From an uncultured Cohaesibacter sp. (GTDB lineage Bacteria; Pseudomonadota; Alphaproteobacteria; Rhizobiales; Cohaesibacteraceae): a stretch of 64,000 nt of DNA. The stretch is taken from assembly GCF_963677725.1 (NCBI RefSeq), contig NZ_OY782507.1:3780501-3844500 (forward strand), given 5' to 3'. Below the pieces are notes generated by a model, which searched no databases, was not told the DNA's origin, and was given only the letters and a program-made list of their open reading frames with translations. Position numbers and translations under genes: made by a program. Each line of letters starts with the position of its first letter. Position 1 is the stretch's first letter. Positions 8,816 through 17,907 of this stretch are shown here, piece after piece.

Positions 8816-11800
8816 ATGCGCCCGCATATGATGAGATCGAAACGGTTCGCGCCCCTTTTCTGGACCCAGTTTCTGTCTGCCTTCAATGACAATTTTCTTC
8901 GCTATTCGCTGATCTTTCTGATCCTTGCCAAAGTGGCGAGCGAAGAAGCGGGCTCTCTGGTGACCTTTGCCGGAGCCGTTTTCATGTTCCCGTTTCTCAT
9001 TCTCTCGGCGCTTGGTGGCGAGCTTGCGGACAAGAATGACAAGGGGAGGATGGCCGAAAAGCTCAAACTGGCTGAAATCGGCGCTGCTGTCGTGGCGGTG
9101 TTGGGTATCGGGTTGGGATCGATCTGGCTGTCCATGGTGGCTTTGTTCCTGTTTGGCATCGTGTCTGCTTTGTTCGGGCCGATCAAATATGGCATCCTTC
9201 CCGATCATCTGCCTCGGCGGGAATTGCCGGTGGCCAATGCCTGGGTCGAAGGGGCGACTTTTGTTGCCATTCTGGCAGGCACCATCGTGGCCGGGCTGGC
9301 TGCGACCGGTGGGGTCGATGTGGTGCTGTTCGGGCCGATGATGCTGATCTTTGCGGTTGGGTGCTGGCTGATTAGCCGCAAAATCCCAAATACTGGCTCC
9401 AGTGCGCCGGATCTGGTCATCAACCGCAACATTCTGGCCTCGACCAGTCAGTTGATGGGCGAGCTTTATGATAGTGCCAAATTGTGGCGAGCGAGCCTGA
9501 TTGTCTCCTGGTTCTGGCTCCTTGGTGGCGTCATGACTGCTCTGGTGCCGACCTTCGTCACTCAGATAATGGGTGGTACGCCGATGGTGGTGACCATCTA
9601 TTCGGTGGTCTTCGCGGTTTCGGTGGCCTTTGGCTCGGCCATTGCTGCGTGGCTCTGCGCTGGTCGGGTGGTTCTCTTGCCTGCGCCCTTCGGTGCGGCG
9701 ATGGTTGCCTTTTTCTGCTTCCAGCTGGCATGGAACCTGTCGAACCTCTCAGGCCCGATTGTCTTTGATGGTCTGGTCGATTTCTTCACTCATACCGCTG
9801 CAATCCGCATCGGGATTGATCTGGCAGGATTGGCAATTGGCGGCGCGCTGCTGGTGGTGCCTGCCTTCACCGGGCTACAGACCTGGGCCAAGAAAAGCCG
9901 TCGGGCGCGAGTGATCGCCGCGGTGAATGTGATGAATGCGGCCTTCATCTTCGTGTCGGGTGGGGCCTTGGCTCTGGCTCAGGCGCAAGGGGTATCGATC
10001 CCGCAGATCCTGTTCTTTCTCGGCATGCTGAATGTTGTCGTGGCCTGGACGATGCTGCGCTTTCTGCCAACCAATCCCCTTTGGGATTTGGTCAGCATCT
10101 TGTTCCGCACTTTCTCGCGACTGGAAGTCGAAGGACGGGAAAATCTGGAGAAAGCCGGTAAAGCCCCGATCCTTGCCTGTAACCATGTGAGTTTTCTTGA
10201 CGGGCCGCTGGCCATGGCCATCACCGAGGATGAGCCGGTCTTTGCCATTGATGCCAAGACCGCCAAGGCATGGTGGGTCCATCCTTTCCTGCGATTCTGC
10301 AATTATATCATTCTCGAACCGTCCTTGCCGGTTGCCACTCAAGAGCTTATTCAGGCGATCCAGAGCGGCAAGCCGCTGGTGATTTTCCCTGAAGCGAGGG
10401 TCACCGATACGGGCGGCCTGATGAAGGTTTATGATGTGGCGGCGATGGCCGCTGACATGACCGGTTCGATGGTGGTGCCAATCCGCATTGATGGTCTGGA
10501 ACGCAGCTATACATCGCGGATGGGGTCGCAAAAGGTCCGTCGGCAGATCTTCCCCAAGGTCAAGGTCACCATTCTGGAACCCGTGCGGCTGGAAGTGCCC
10601 GAACGCTTCAAGGGTCGCAAGCGGCGGATGGCTGCCGGGGCGGCGTTGCAGCGATTGATGTCGGAACTGGTTTACCGGACCACCAATGTCGAGCAATCGG
10701 TGTTGAAATCGATCATTGATGTGGGGCGGGATCTAGGCATGCGTCGCCATGCTCTTGAGGATCCTCTGTCCGGACGTATGACCTATGGGCGGCTCCTGAC
10801 CGGTGCGCGGGTGCTGGGCAATCGCTTCTATCACGATTTTGAGCATGAAGAGCGGATCGCGGTGATGCTGCCCAATGCCAATGGCACAGTGGCGGTTCTT
10901 TTGGGGCTGATGTCTGCGGGCAAAATCGCGGCGATGATCAATTTCACCTCCGGCGTTGCCAGCATTCGTTCGGCGTTGAAAACCGCGGAGGTCAATGTCC
11001 TTTTGACCTCGCGAACCTTTATCGAGAATGCCAAGCTTGAAGAGCTGATCGAGGCTTTGCAGGATGATGTGGAGATTGTCTGGGTTGATGACTTGCGCAA
11101 CCGGATTGGCAGCATGGAGAAGATTTCCGGCTTGCTCAATCGGGCCAAGCCGCTTGTGGAGCGGGGGCCGGATGACACAGCGGTGATCCTGTTTACCTCC
11201 GGGTCGGAAGGGGTGCCCAAAGGCGTTGTGCTCAATCATCGCAATCTGCTGGCAAATACTGCGCAAGCCGGGGCAGTGATTGATTTCAGCTTGCAGGATA
11301 GCGTGTTCAATGTGCTGCCGATCTTCCATTGCTTCGGCCTGACGGCTTGCACGATCCTGCCGCTGGTGCGTGGCATGCCGGTCTATTTCTATCCCTCGCC
11401 GTTGCATTATCGGGTCATCCCGGAGCTGCTTTACGGCTCGAATGCGACGATCATGTTTGGCACTGACACGTTTTTGAATGGCTATGCACGTACGGCGCAT
11501 CCGTTCGATTTCCGCTCGGTGCGCTATTGTGTTGCCGGGGCGGAACCGGTCAAGGAATCGACGCGGGAATTGTTCATGGAACGGTTTGGTGTGCGTATTC
11601 TGGAGGGCTATGGGGTGACGGAGGCCTCGCCGGTCATCTCGCTCAACACACCGATGTTCTTTAAGGCCGGGTCGGTCGGCAAGGCATTGCCGGGGATCGA
11701 AACCCGGCTTGAGCCTGTGCCGGGGGTCAAGGAAGGCGGGCAGTTGTTTGTCCGCGGCGCCAACGTGATGACCGGTTATATGCGGGCTGAAAATCCCGGT

Positions 11801-12211
11801 GTTCTGGAACCGCCGAAAGATGGCTGGCATGATACCGGTGACATCGTTACCATCGATGATGATGGCTATATCACCATCATTGGTCGGGCCAAGCGGTTTG
11901 TGGAAATTGCTGGCGAGAAGGTATCCATGGCGGCGATCGAGACACTGGCCGACCAGTTGTGGCCGGGCTTCCTGTCTGCTACGGCCCGCATACCCGATCC
12001 CAAGCGCGGGGAACGGGTGATCATGGTCACCGACAATCCTGATGCCAACCGACCGGATTTTGCCGCCTTTGCCAAATCGCAAGGGGCGACAGAATTGCTT
12101 GTGCCTGCGGAAATCATTGTGCGCACCGTGCCGGTTCTGGGCACGGGCAAGGTGGATTTTGTTTCGGTGCAGAAAATGATCGAAGAAGAATATTTGGCCG
12201 ACCAGGCCTAA
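8816..12211 (+). CDS. aas: Fused lysophospholipid transporter / acyltransferase / acyl-ACP synthetase
   Basis: A 1131-residue three-module protein. Residues about 1-420 are a major-facilitator transporter of the LplT type (12 hydrophobic helices, FWTQFLSAFNDNFLRY). Residues about 425-640 are a PlsC acyltransferase with the HX4D motif in NHVSFLDGP and FPEARVT. Residues about 645-1131 are an AMP-binding ligase with LFTSGSEGVPKG and YGVTEASP. Together they flip 2-acyl lysophospholipid inward and re-acylate it using acyl-ACP made by the ligase module. E. coli splits this into lplT and aas; the three-part fusion is known in other proteobacteria. galM starts 39 bases downstream on the same strand. 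Confidence 0.88.
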   Translation: MRPHMMRSKRFAPLFWTQFLSAFNDNFLRYSLIFLILAKVASEEAGSLVTFAGAVFMFPFLILSALGGELADKNDKGRMAEKLKLAEIGAAVVAVLGIGLGSIWLSMVALFLFGIVSALFGPIKYGILPDHLPRRELPVANAWVEGATFVAILAGTIVAGLAATGGVDVVLFGPMMLIFAVGCWLISRKIPNTGSSAPDLVINRNILASTSQLMGELYDSAKLWRASLIVSWFWLLGGVMTALVPTFVTQIMGGTPMVVTIYSVVFAVSVAFGSAIAAWLCAGRVVLLPAPFGAAMVAFFCFQLAWNLSNLSGPIVFDGLVDFFTHTAAIRIGIDLAGLAIGGALLVVPAFTGLQTWAKKSRRARVIAAVNVMNAAFIFVSGGALALAQAQGVSIPQILFFLGMLNVVVAWTMLRFLPTNPLWDLVSILFRTFSRLEVEGRENLEKAGKAPILACNHVSFLDGPLAMAITEDEPVFAIDAKTAKAWWVHPFLRFCNYIILEPSLPVATQELIQAIQSGKPLVIFPEARVTDTGGLMKVYDVAAMAADMTGSMVVPIRIDGLERSYTSRMGSQKVRRQIFPKVKVTILEPVRLEVPERFKGRKRRMAAGAALQRLMSELVYRTTNVEQSVLKSIIDVGRDLGMRRHALEDPLSGRMTYGRLLTGARVLGNRFYHDFEHEERIAVMLPNANGTVAVLLGLMSAGKIAAMINFTSGVASIRSALKTAEVNVLLTSRTFIENAKLEELIEALQDDVEIVWVDDLRNRIGSMEKISGLLNRAKPLVERGPDDTAVILFTSGSEGVPKGVVLNHRNLLANTAQAGAVIDFSLQDSVFNVLPIFHCFGLTACTILPLVRGMPVYFYPSPLHYRVIPELLYGSNATIMFGTDTFLNGYARTAHPFDFRSVRYCVAGAEPVKESTRELFMERFGVRILEGYGVTEASPVISLNTPMFFKAGSVGKALPGIETRLEPVPGVKEGGQLFVRGANVMTGYMRAENPGVLEPPKDGWHDTGDIVTIDDDGYITIIGRAKRFVEIAGEKVSMAAIETLADQLWPGFLSATARIPDPKRGERVIMVTDNPDANRPDFAAFAKSQGATELLVPAEIIVRTVPVLGTGKVDFVSVQKMIEEEYLADQA

Positions 12212-12250
12212 CCGGCTTTGCCGGAAAATACAGATTTGGGGGAGGACTTT

Positions 12251-13255
12251 ATGTCTCGTGAGATTTTCGGAGCCATGCCGGATGGCAGGCCTGTGGAGCG
12301 TGTGCGTCTATCAGGCGGTGGCCTGACGGCATCTGTGCTGACCTTTGGGGCCGTGGTGCAAGACTTGCGTCTTAATGGCCATGACAAGCCGCTGGTGTTG
12401 GGCTTTGAGGCCTTTGAGCCTTATCTCACCAAGTCGCCCTATTTCGGCGCAATGGCCGGGCGCTATGCCAACCGCATTTGCGATGGACGGTTCGTGCTCG
12501 ATGGGGTGACCCATCAGGTGGATCAGAATTTCCTTGGCAAACATTGTTTGCATGGGGGTGTCGATGGTATTTCGCAGCGACTTTGGAACATTGAGGCGCT
12601 TGACGCGGATGCGGTGACGCTGGTCTGCACGCTTGAAGATGGTCATATGGGCTATCCCGGCGCGATGGACATCCGGCTTCGCTATGCCTTGCAAGAAGGG
12701 GGCTGTCTCGACATTCAGATCGAAGCAAGCGCAGACAAGGCGACCCTGTGCAATCTGGCCCATCACAGTTATTTCAATCTGGATGGCAGCCCAACCATTG
12801 ATGATCATGTCTTGCAGGTGTCGGCCGAGCATTATCTGCCGGTGGATGACGAAGCGATTCCAACCGGTGAGATCGCACCGGTGGAAGGGACATGGATGGA
12901 TTTTCGGAATGCAAAGCGGTTGGGTGATGCCCTTGCCGAGCATTCTATTGATCACAATTTCTGTCTGTCCGAGGCACGTCAGTCGTTACGGCCTATTGCT
13001 TGCCTTCAAAGCCCTGCCTCTCGCGTCAAGATGACCGTGTTGAGCACCGAACCCGGTGTGCAGGCCTATGATGGCTCTTATATCGACGCGGGAATGATTG
13101 GTCTTGACGGTTGTGAGATGGGGCCTCGTGCGGGCTTTTGTCTTGAGCCGCAGGTCTGGCCTGATGCTCCCAATCATCCGGACTTTCCGCAAGCGGTGTT
13201 GCGGCCGGGTGAGACCTATCGCCAGCAAACGCAATATGTGTTTTCCAAGGGCTGA
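12251..13255 (+). CDS. galM: Aldose 1-epimerase (mutarotase)
   Basis: A 334-residue cytoplasmic galactose-mutarotase-fold enzyme interconverting alpha and beta anomers of aldoses. Visible landmarks are NRICDGRF, the catalytic His in NLAHHSYFNLDG, and the catalytic Glu region GFCLEPQVWPDAPNHPDF. ATG 12251, with GGGGGAGG just upstream, is preferred over the ATG at 12218. It follows aas on the same strand but fits functionally with the neighbouring xylose and fructose importers. It ends 26 bases from the convergent ROK regulator. Confidence 0.9.
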   Translation: MSREIFGAMPDGRPVERVRLSGGGLTASVLTFGAVVQDLRLNGHDKPLVLGFEAFEPYLTKSPYFGAMAGRYANRICDGRFVLDGVTHQVDQNFLGKHCLHGGVDGISQRLWNIEALDADAVTLVCTLEDGHMGYPGAMDIRLRYALQEGGCLDIQIEASADKATLCNLAHHSYFNLDGSPTIDDHVLQVSAEHYLPVDDEAIPTGEIAPVEGTWMDFRNAKRLGDALAEHSIDHNFCLSEARQSLRPIACLQSPASRVKMTVLSTEPGVQAYDGSYIDAGMIGLDGCEMGPRAGFCLEPQVWPDAPNHPDFPQAVLRPGETYRQQTQYVFSKG

Positions 13256-13281
13256 TTTAAAGCAATTGGCGAACCGGGTGA

Positions 13282-14499
13282 TTAGCCCAGTTCCTTGAAT
13301 AGCACGCTTTGGTCAAGCAAATAGCGATTGAGCAAGGGCAGGGTGGCCGCGCCAAGGGCACGGGCACCTGACCCAATGGTGCCTTCCTGAATAGAGGGCA
13401 GGACGATGCCTTGCAAATCGATGGTTCCGATGGCTGCGCTGACCTTGTCGATCAGTCTTTTTCGGATCTCTGCGGGGAAGGAGCCGTCAATGATGGCGGC
13501 TTCAAAATCAATGATGGCGCAGGCCGAAATGATCGCCATCGCCAGATAATTGGCGACATGGTCGAGCCATTTTTCCAGGATCTCTCCCAGATTGCTCCAA
13601 TCGGCGTCCACCTCTCGCAGGAAGGTTGGATCGCGGCCTTCTCTCAACAGCAGCTTTTCCAGTGAATAGAGCGAGGTTTCTGCCAAAAGCTGGGTGGAGG
13701 TTTCATGATCGGACATGAGCGGCATTGTGCCAATGGCGCCTGCGTTGCCGGTGCGGCCTGAATAGACCGAATGATTGAGTACGACGCCGCCACCAATGAA
13801 GGTGCCGATAAAGAAATAAATGAAATCGGCAAATTCCGGACCACGGCCAAAGGTGAGTTCTGCACCACAGGCAACGGTCGCATCATTGAGCTGGAACACA
13901 GGAAAGCGGCAGCGTTTCTCCAGCGCTGCGGCAATGTCAAAGCCTTTCCAGACATCCATTGTACCCTTGGGAGCGCCGACCTTTTCCTCCCAGTTCCAAA
14001 GCTGGAAGGGCAGACCGATGCCGATGCCGGCAATCTTCTGCCGCTCTTCGTCGCTGAAGCTGCGTGATGCTTCGAGAATGGCGGTGGTGGCGAAATCGAG
14101 CAGCACATCAGGCATTGGATAGTCATAGGTGATGCGCAGGGATTTCAGAGGTTCGCCAAGGAAATTGATCAGCACCAGATCGGCGCTGCGGCGACCAATC
14201 TTCAGGCCGAACGAGTAGACCCCACAGGGGTTGAGCGCCATCGGGATTGAGGGTTGGCCCACCTTGCCACGGATCGGAGCGCCGCGCAGCAGCAGGCCAT
14301 CGGCTTCCAGACTGCGCATGATGACCGATACCGTCTGGGCGCTCAGGCCGGAGCGGCGGGCAATCTCGGACTTTGCCAAATTGCCATGACGACGCACCAG
14401 CGACAGCACGAGACGCTCATTGTAGGCGCGCACGCGTGTCTGATTGGAGCCCCCCGATGGATCCGAGATGCGGTCATTCGTTTCAAGACCTGTTTGCAT
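13282..14499 (-). CDS. ROK family transcriptional regulator, zinc motif absent
   Basis: A 405-residue regulator. Residues about 30-75 form a winged helix (AKSEIARRSGLSAQTVSVIM), followed by a ROK domain. The usual ROK zinc motif CxCGxxGCxE is not present: the corresponding region reads GNAGAIGTMPLMSDHETSTQ, so this belongs to a zinc-free subgroup. It is divergent from frcBCA across 288 bp that contain a 12-bp inverted repeat overlapping a -35-like TTGACA. The likely job is repression of frcBCA in the absence of its sugar (inference from position). Confidence 0.85.
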   Translation of the reverse strand: MQTGLETNDRISDPSGGSNQTRVRAYNERLVLSLVRRHGNLAKSEIARRSGLSAQTVSVIMRSLEADGLLLRGAPIRGKVGQPSIPMALNPCGVYSFGLKIGRRSADLVLINFLGEPLKSLRITYDYPMPDVLLDFATTAILEASRSFSDEERQKIAGIGIGLPFQLWNWEEKVGAPKGTMDVWKGFDIAAALEKRCRFPVFQLNDATVACGAELTFGRGPEFADFIYFFIGTFIGGGVVLNHSVYSGRTGNAGAIGTMPLMSDHETSTQLLAETSLYSLEKLLLREGRDPTFLREVDADWSNLGEILEKWLDHVANYLAMAIISACAIIDFEAAIIDGSFPAEIRKRLIDKVSAAIGTIDLQGIVLPSIQEGTIGSGARALGAATLPLLNRYLLDQSVLFKELG

Positions 14500-14627
14500 G
14501 GTCTTTCCCTAACACATTTCCCCCTCGCGCATCATTCGCTGATTTTGTTTTGGGTCTTGATAGATGCATTTTTACGTTTTTTGGTTGCTTTTGACCGTAT
14601 GCGCAGGAGGGAAGGATCTCATAGTCT

Positions 14628-14656
14628 AATAAATAAATCAATTGGATTTATTTATT
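14628..14656. promoter_or_regulatory. 29-bp near-perfect palindrome at the frcB promoter, candidate ROK operator
   Basis: AATAAATAAATC (14628-14639), spacer AATTG, GATTTATTTATT (14645-14656): 12 of 12 bases pair. Its right edge overlaps TTGACA at 14655-14660, a consensus -35 box for the frc operon; no good -10 follows at the ideal distance. Binding here would block RNA polymerase. The AT-rich symmetric form suits a ROK regulator, and the divergent gene encodes one. Confidence 0.65.
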
Positions 14657-14787
14657 GACATGGCGGAAATTCGATGTCACCTTACTCGCGCAATTGAGAA
14701 ATTGAACTTTGCAGCTTTGTGGTTTGGGAGAGCAACGGGTTGCATCGAAGCATTATCAAAATGGATTTGAATCCTGGGAGGAAACCA

Positions 14788-15810
14788 ATGAAATCCATCG
14801 TCAAAACAACACTCGTTGCCTTGGCAATGAGCGCTGCCAGCGTCACCTTTGCATCCGCTGCTGATGTTGGTGCATGTCTGATTACCAAAACAGACACCAA
14901 CCCGTTCTTCGTGAAAATGAAGGAAGGTGCAACCGCCAAGGCAGCCGAACTTGGCATTACCCTGAAAAGCTATGCTGGCAAGATCGACGGTGATTCCCAA
15001 AGTCAGGTTGCAGCCATTGAAACCTGCATCGCTGACGGCGCCAAAGGCATTCTGATCACTGCGTCCGATACCAAGGGCATCGTTCCTGCCGTGACCATGG
15101 CACGCGAAGCTGGCCTTCTCGTGATTGCGCTGGATACGCCGCTTGAGCCAATTGATGCGGCTGATGCAACCTTTGCGACCGATAACTTCCTTGCTGGCGA
15201 GCTGATCGGCAAATGGGCTGCTGCGACCCTTGGTGACAAAGCCAAAGACGCGAAAATCGCCATGCTTGATCTTGCTGTTTCCCAGCCATCGGTTGGCGTT
15301 CTGCGAGATCAGGGCTTCATGAAGGGCTTCGGCATTGATCTGGGTGATCCCAAAAAATGGGGCGATGAAAAAGATCCGCGCATTGTGGGTCATGACGTGA
15401 CTGCAGGGAACGAAGAAGGCGGCCGCAAGGCAATGGAAAACCTTCTCACCAAAGACCCTGAAATCAATGTTGTCTATACCATCAACGAACCTGCTGCTGC
15501 CGGTGCCTATGAGGCTTTGAAAGCGCTTGGTCGTGAAAATGAAGCTCTGATCGTGTCTGTTGATGGCGGTTGCCCTGGCGTTGCCAACGTGAAAGACGGC
15601 GTGATCGGTGCTACCTCCCAGCAATATCCTTTGCTTATGGCTTCCAAAGGCATCGAAGCAATTGCTGCTTGGGCAAAAGATGGCACCAAACCTGCCAACA
15701 CCCCGGGCAAAAACTTCTTTGATACCGGCGTGAACCTTGTCACTGACAAGCCTGCCCCTGGCGTTGACTCGATCAGTGTCAAAGAAGGTACCGACCGGTG
15801 CTGGGGCTGA
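14788..15810 (+). CDS. frcB: Fructose-type ABC transporter substrate-binding protein
   Basis: A 340-residue periplasmic protein. The signal peptide ([20 protein letters not shown], cut after FASA) precedes a PBP1 sugar-binding domain. [18 protein letters not shown] and [15 protein letters not shown] closely resemble rhizobial FrcB, which binds fructose with ribose and mannose as side substrates. The start at 14788 has GGGAGG upstream and begins the signal peptide; the upstream in-frame ATGs do not. It is the first gene of frcBCA. Its stop lies inside a hairpin (15805-15827). Confidence 0.85.
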   Translation: MKSIVKTTLVALAMSAASVTFASAADVGACLITKTDTNPFFVKMKEGATAKAAELGITLKSYAGKIDGDSQSQVAAIETCIADGAKGILITASDTKGIVPAVTMAREAGLLVIALDTPLEPIDAADATFATDNFLAGELIGKWAAATLGDKAKDAKIAMLDLAVSQPSVGVLRDQGFMKGFGIDLGDPKKWGDEKDPRIVGHDVTAGNEEGGRKAMENLLTKDPEINVVYTINEPAAAGAYEALKALGRENEALIVSVDGGCPGVANVKDGVIGATSQQYPLLMASKGIEAIAAWAKDGTKPANTPGKNFFDTGVNLVTDKPAPGVDSISVKEGTDRCWG

Positions 15811-15827
15811 TCTTTAAAGGATCAGCC
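15805..15827 (+). other. Hairpin at the frcB stop codon
   Basis: GGCTGATC, loop TTTAAAG, GATCAGCC: 8-bp perfect stem that includes the stop codon. A second hairpin, GGGCGGC (15849-15855) with GCCGCCC (15871-15877), follows. Neither has a T-run. They probably protect frcB mRNA or reduce read-through into frcC. Confidence 0.5.
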
Positions 15828-15930
15828 GTTGTAATGTGAGACGAAACGGGGCGGCTTTCGCGTGCTGGAGGCCGCCCTATTCATATCGCACGCAACCAGA
15901 CTGTCGGGTATGGTCTGGTGGGAGGTATAG

Positions 15931-17013
15931 ATGGCAGACACGGAAACAAAATCCAGCAAGATGCAGGATTTTGAACTGGTGCTGGAAGGTAGCGACAAGG
16001 GCATCGCTTCCTTCGATAGCAACAAGAAAAGCGGCGTCGAGAAAATCCAGCAGATCCTGCATTCAAACCCGGCCTTCGTGCCGATGATCGTGCTGATCTT
16101 GTCGCTGTTGATATTCGGTTTCATTCTGGGCTCGAAGCTCTTTTCGCCCTTTGCACTGACGCTGATCCTGCAACAGGTGGCAATCGTCGGTATTCTGGGT
16201 GCAGCCCAGACGATGATCATTCTCACCGCCGGGATCGACCTGTCGGTTGGTGCGGTGATGGTGATGTCCTCAACGGTGATGGGGCAGGTTGCCTTCCGCT
16301 ATGGACTTCCCCCAGAACTTGCGGTTCTCGCAGGGTTTGCCGTGGGTGGTTTTTGCGGTTTCATCAATGGTGTGCTGGTTGCGCGGGTCAAGCTGCCCCC
16401 CTTCATCGTCACCCTTGGCATGTGGCAGATCGTGTTGGCGACCAACTTCCTGTATTCGGCAAACGAAACCATCCGCAGTCAGGAAATCGCAGCAAATGCC
16501 CCGATTCTTCAGTTTTTTGGCGAAAAGATCATTATTGGCGGTGCCGTCTTCACCTATGGGGTGATCATGATGCTGGCACTGGTCTTCATTCTGGCCTATG
16601 TGCTCAATTACACCGCATGGGGACGGCATGTCTATGCGCTAGGGGACGACCCGGATGCAGCAGAATTGTCCGGCGTGCAGGTGCAGAAAACCCTGATTTC
16701 GGTTTATGTGATCGGCGGTTTGATTTGTGCGTTGGCCGGTTGGGCCCTCATTGGCCGGCTGGGATCGGTCTCGCCGACTGCTGGTCAGAATGCCAATATC
16801 GAATCCATCACTGCTGTGGTGATTGGCGGTATCTCGCTGTTTGGCGGGCGTGGTTCCATTCTGGGCATGTTGTTCGGCGCGTTGATCGTTGGTGTCTTCT
16901 CACTCGGCTTGCGGTTGATCGGGACCGACCCACAATGGACCTATCTGTTGATTGGCCTGTTGATCATCATCGCTGTTGCAATTGACCAATGGATCAGAAA
17001 GGTGGCGTCATGA
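15931..17013 (+). CDS. frcC: Fructose-type ABC transporter permease
   Basis: A 360-residue CUT2 inner-membrane permease. A hydrophilic N-terminal arm of about 45 residues is followed by about ten helices, with the family motifs TAGIDLSVGAVMV, ALGDDPDAAELSGVQ and VIGGISLFGGRGS. It forms the sugar channel with FrcA. It lies 120 bases after frcB and overlaps frcA by four bases (ATGA at 17010). Confidence 0.87.
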   Translation: MADTETKSSKMQDFELVLEGSDKGIASFDSNKKSGVEKIQQILHSNPAFVPMIVLILSLLIFGFILGSKLFSPFALTLILQQVAIVGILGAAQTMIILTAGIDLSVGAVMVMSSTVMGQVAFRYGLPPELAVLAGFAVGGFCGFINGVLVARVKLPPFIVTLGMWQIVLATNFLYSANETIRSQEIAANAPILQFFGEKIIIGGAVFTYGVIMMLALVFILAYVLNYTAWGRHVYALGDDPDAAELSGVQVQKTLISVYVIGGLICALAGWALIGRLGSVSPTAGQNANIESITAVVIGGISLFGGRGSILGMLFGALIVGVFSLGLRLIGTDPQWTYLLIGLLIIIAVAIDQWIRKVAS

Positions 17014-17801
17014 CCGGACCTGACTATGAAGCAGAACCGATCCTTACAGCGCGTGGCGTGGTCAAGCGCTATGGCAGGGTCACTGCGCTCAATCATGCGG
17101 ATTTCGATCTTTATCCGGGCGAAATCCGGGCGGTGATTGGTGATAACGGCGCGGGCAAATCCACGCTGATCAAGGCGATTTCCGGCGCTCTCATTCCCGA
17201 TGCCGGTGAAATCCGTCTCTATGGCAAGAAGGTGCAATTCAACTCACCCATGGCGGCGCGAAATGCGGGCATCGAGACGGTGTATCAAAATCTTGCTCTG
17301 TCGCCCGCTTTGTCGATCACCGACAATATGTTCATGGGGCGCGAAATCCGCAAGGAAGGGCCGCTGGGAACCTATTTTCGGATGCTCGACCGGGCGAAGA
17401 TGGAAAAGATCGCCCGTGACAAGCTCACGGAATTGGGGTTGATGACCATTCAGAATATCAACCAGTCGGTTGAATCCCTCTCGGGTGGTCAGCGTCAGGG
17501 GGTTGCGGTGGCCCGTGCGGCGGCCTTCGGGTCTCGTGTGGTGATCATGGATGAGCCGACGGCGGCCCTTGGGGTGAAAGAATCCCGCAAGGTGCTGGAA
17601 CTCATTCAGGATGTGCGCTCACGTGGCCTGCCGATCATTCTGATCTCGCACAATATGCCTCATGTGTTCGAGGTTGCTGACCGCATTCACGTTCATCGGT
17701 TGGGGCGGCAACTATGTGTCATTGATCCCAAGAAATACTCCATGTCCGATGCGGTGGCTTTCATGACCGGTGCAAAGAAACCAGACGAAGCAACAGAATA
17801 A
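17010..17801 (+). CDS. frcA: Fructose-type ABC transporter ATPase
   Basis: A 263-residue single-domain ABC ATPase: Walker A GDNGAGKST, signature LSGGQRQ, Walker B VVIMDEPTAALG and switch His in LISHNM. It energises FrcBC. The start at 17010 gives the ATGA overlap with frcC; 16989 is possible. The length fits rhizobial FrcA. A terminator follows 36 bases after the stop. Confidence 0.87.
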   Translation: MTGPDYEAEPILTARGVVKRYGRVTALNHADFDLYPGEIRAVIGDNGAGKSTLIKAISGALIPDAGEIRLYGKKVQFNSPMAARNAGIETVYQNLALSPALSITDNMFMGREIRKEGPLGTYFRMLDRAKMEKIARDKLTELGLMTIQNINQSVESLSGGQRQGVAVARAAAFGSRVVIMDEPTAALGVKESRKVLELIQDVRSRGLPIILISHNMPHVFEVADRIHVHRLGRQLCVIDPKKYSMSDAVAFMTGAKKPDEATE

Positions 17802-17837
17802 AAAAAACTGGTCTGAAAGGCTGGATATGGATAGGAA

Positions 17838-17872
17838 AACCGCGCCCTGCTGACTGCAAGGCGCGGTTTTTT
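17838..17872 (+). terminator. Rho-independent terminator after frcA
   Basis: AACCGCGCC (17838-17846) pairs with GGCGCGGTT (17860-17868) and runs into six T residues. It lies between convergent frcA and the chemoreceptor gene; the A-run on the left side may give some termination in the other direction too. Confidence 0.8.
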
Positions 17873-17907
17873 CGATTTCTTGTTTCAGCGTTAGGGTCTG
17901 GACTTGA

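Noticed and set aside
10733-12082. 449-codon minus-strand frame
   Set aside because: Antisense shadow of the AMP-binding module of aas; His/Arg/Gln-rich low-information sequence typical of reversed coding DNA.
13256-13281. Possible terminator between convergent galM and the ROK gene
   Set aside because: Only a 5-bp GGGCT/AGCCC stem without a T-run.
14677-15624. 315-codon minus-strand frame
   Set aside because: Antisense to frcB; the frcB signal peptide and binding-protein motifs decide the strand.
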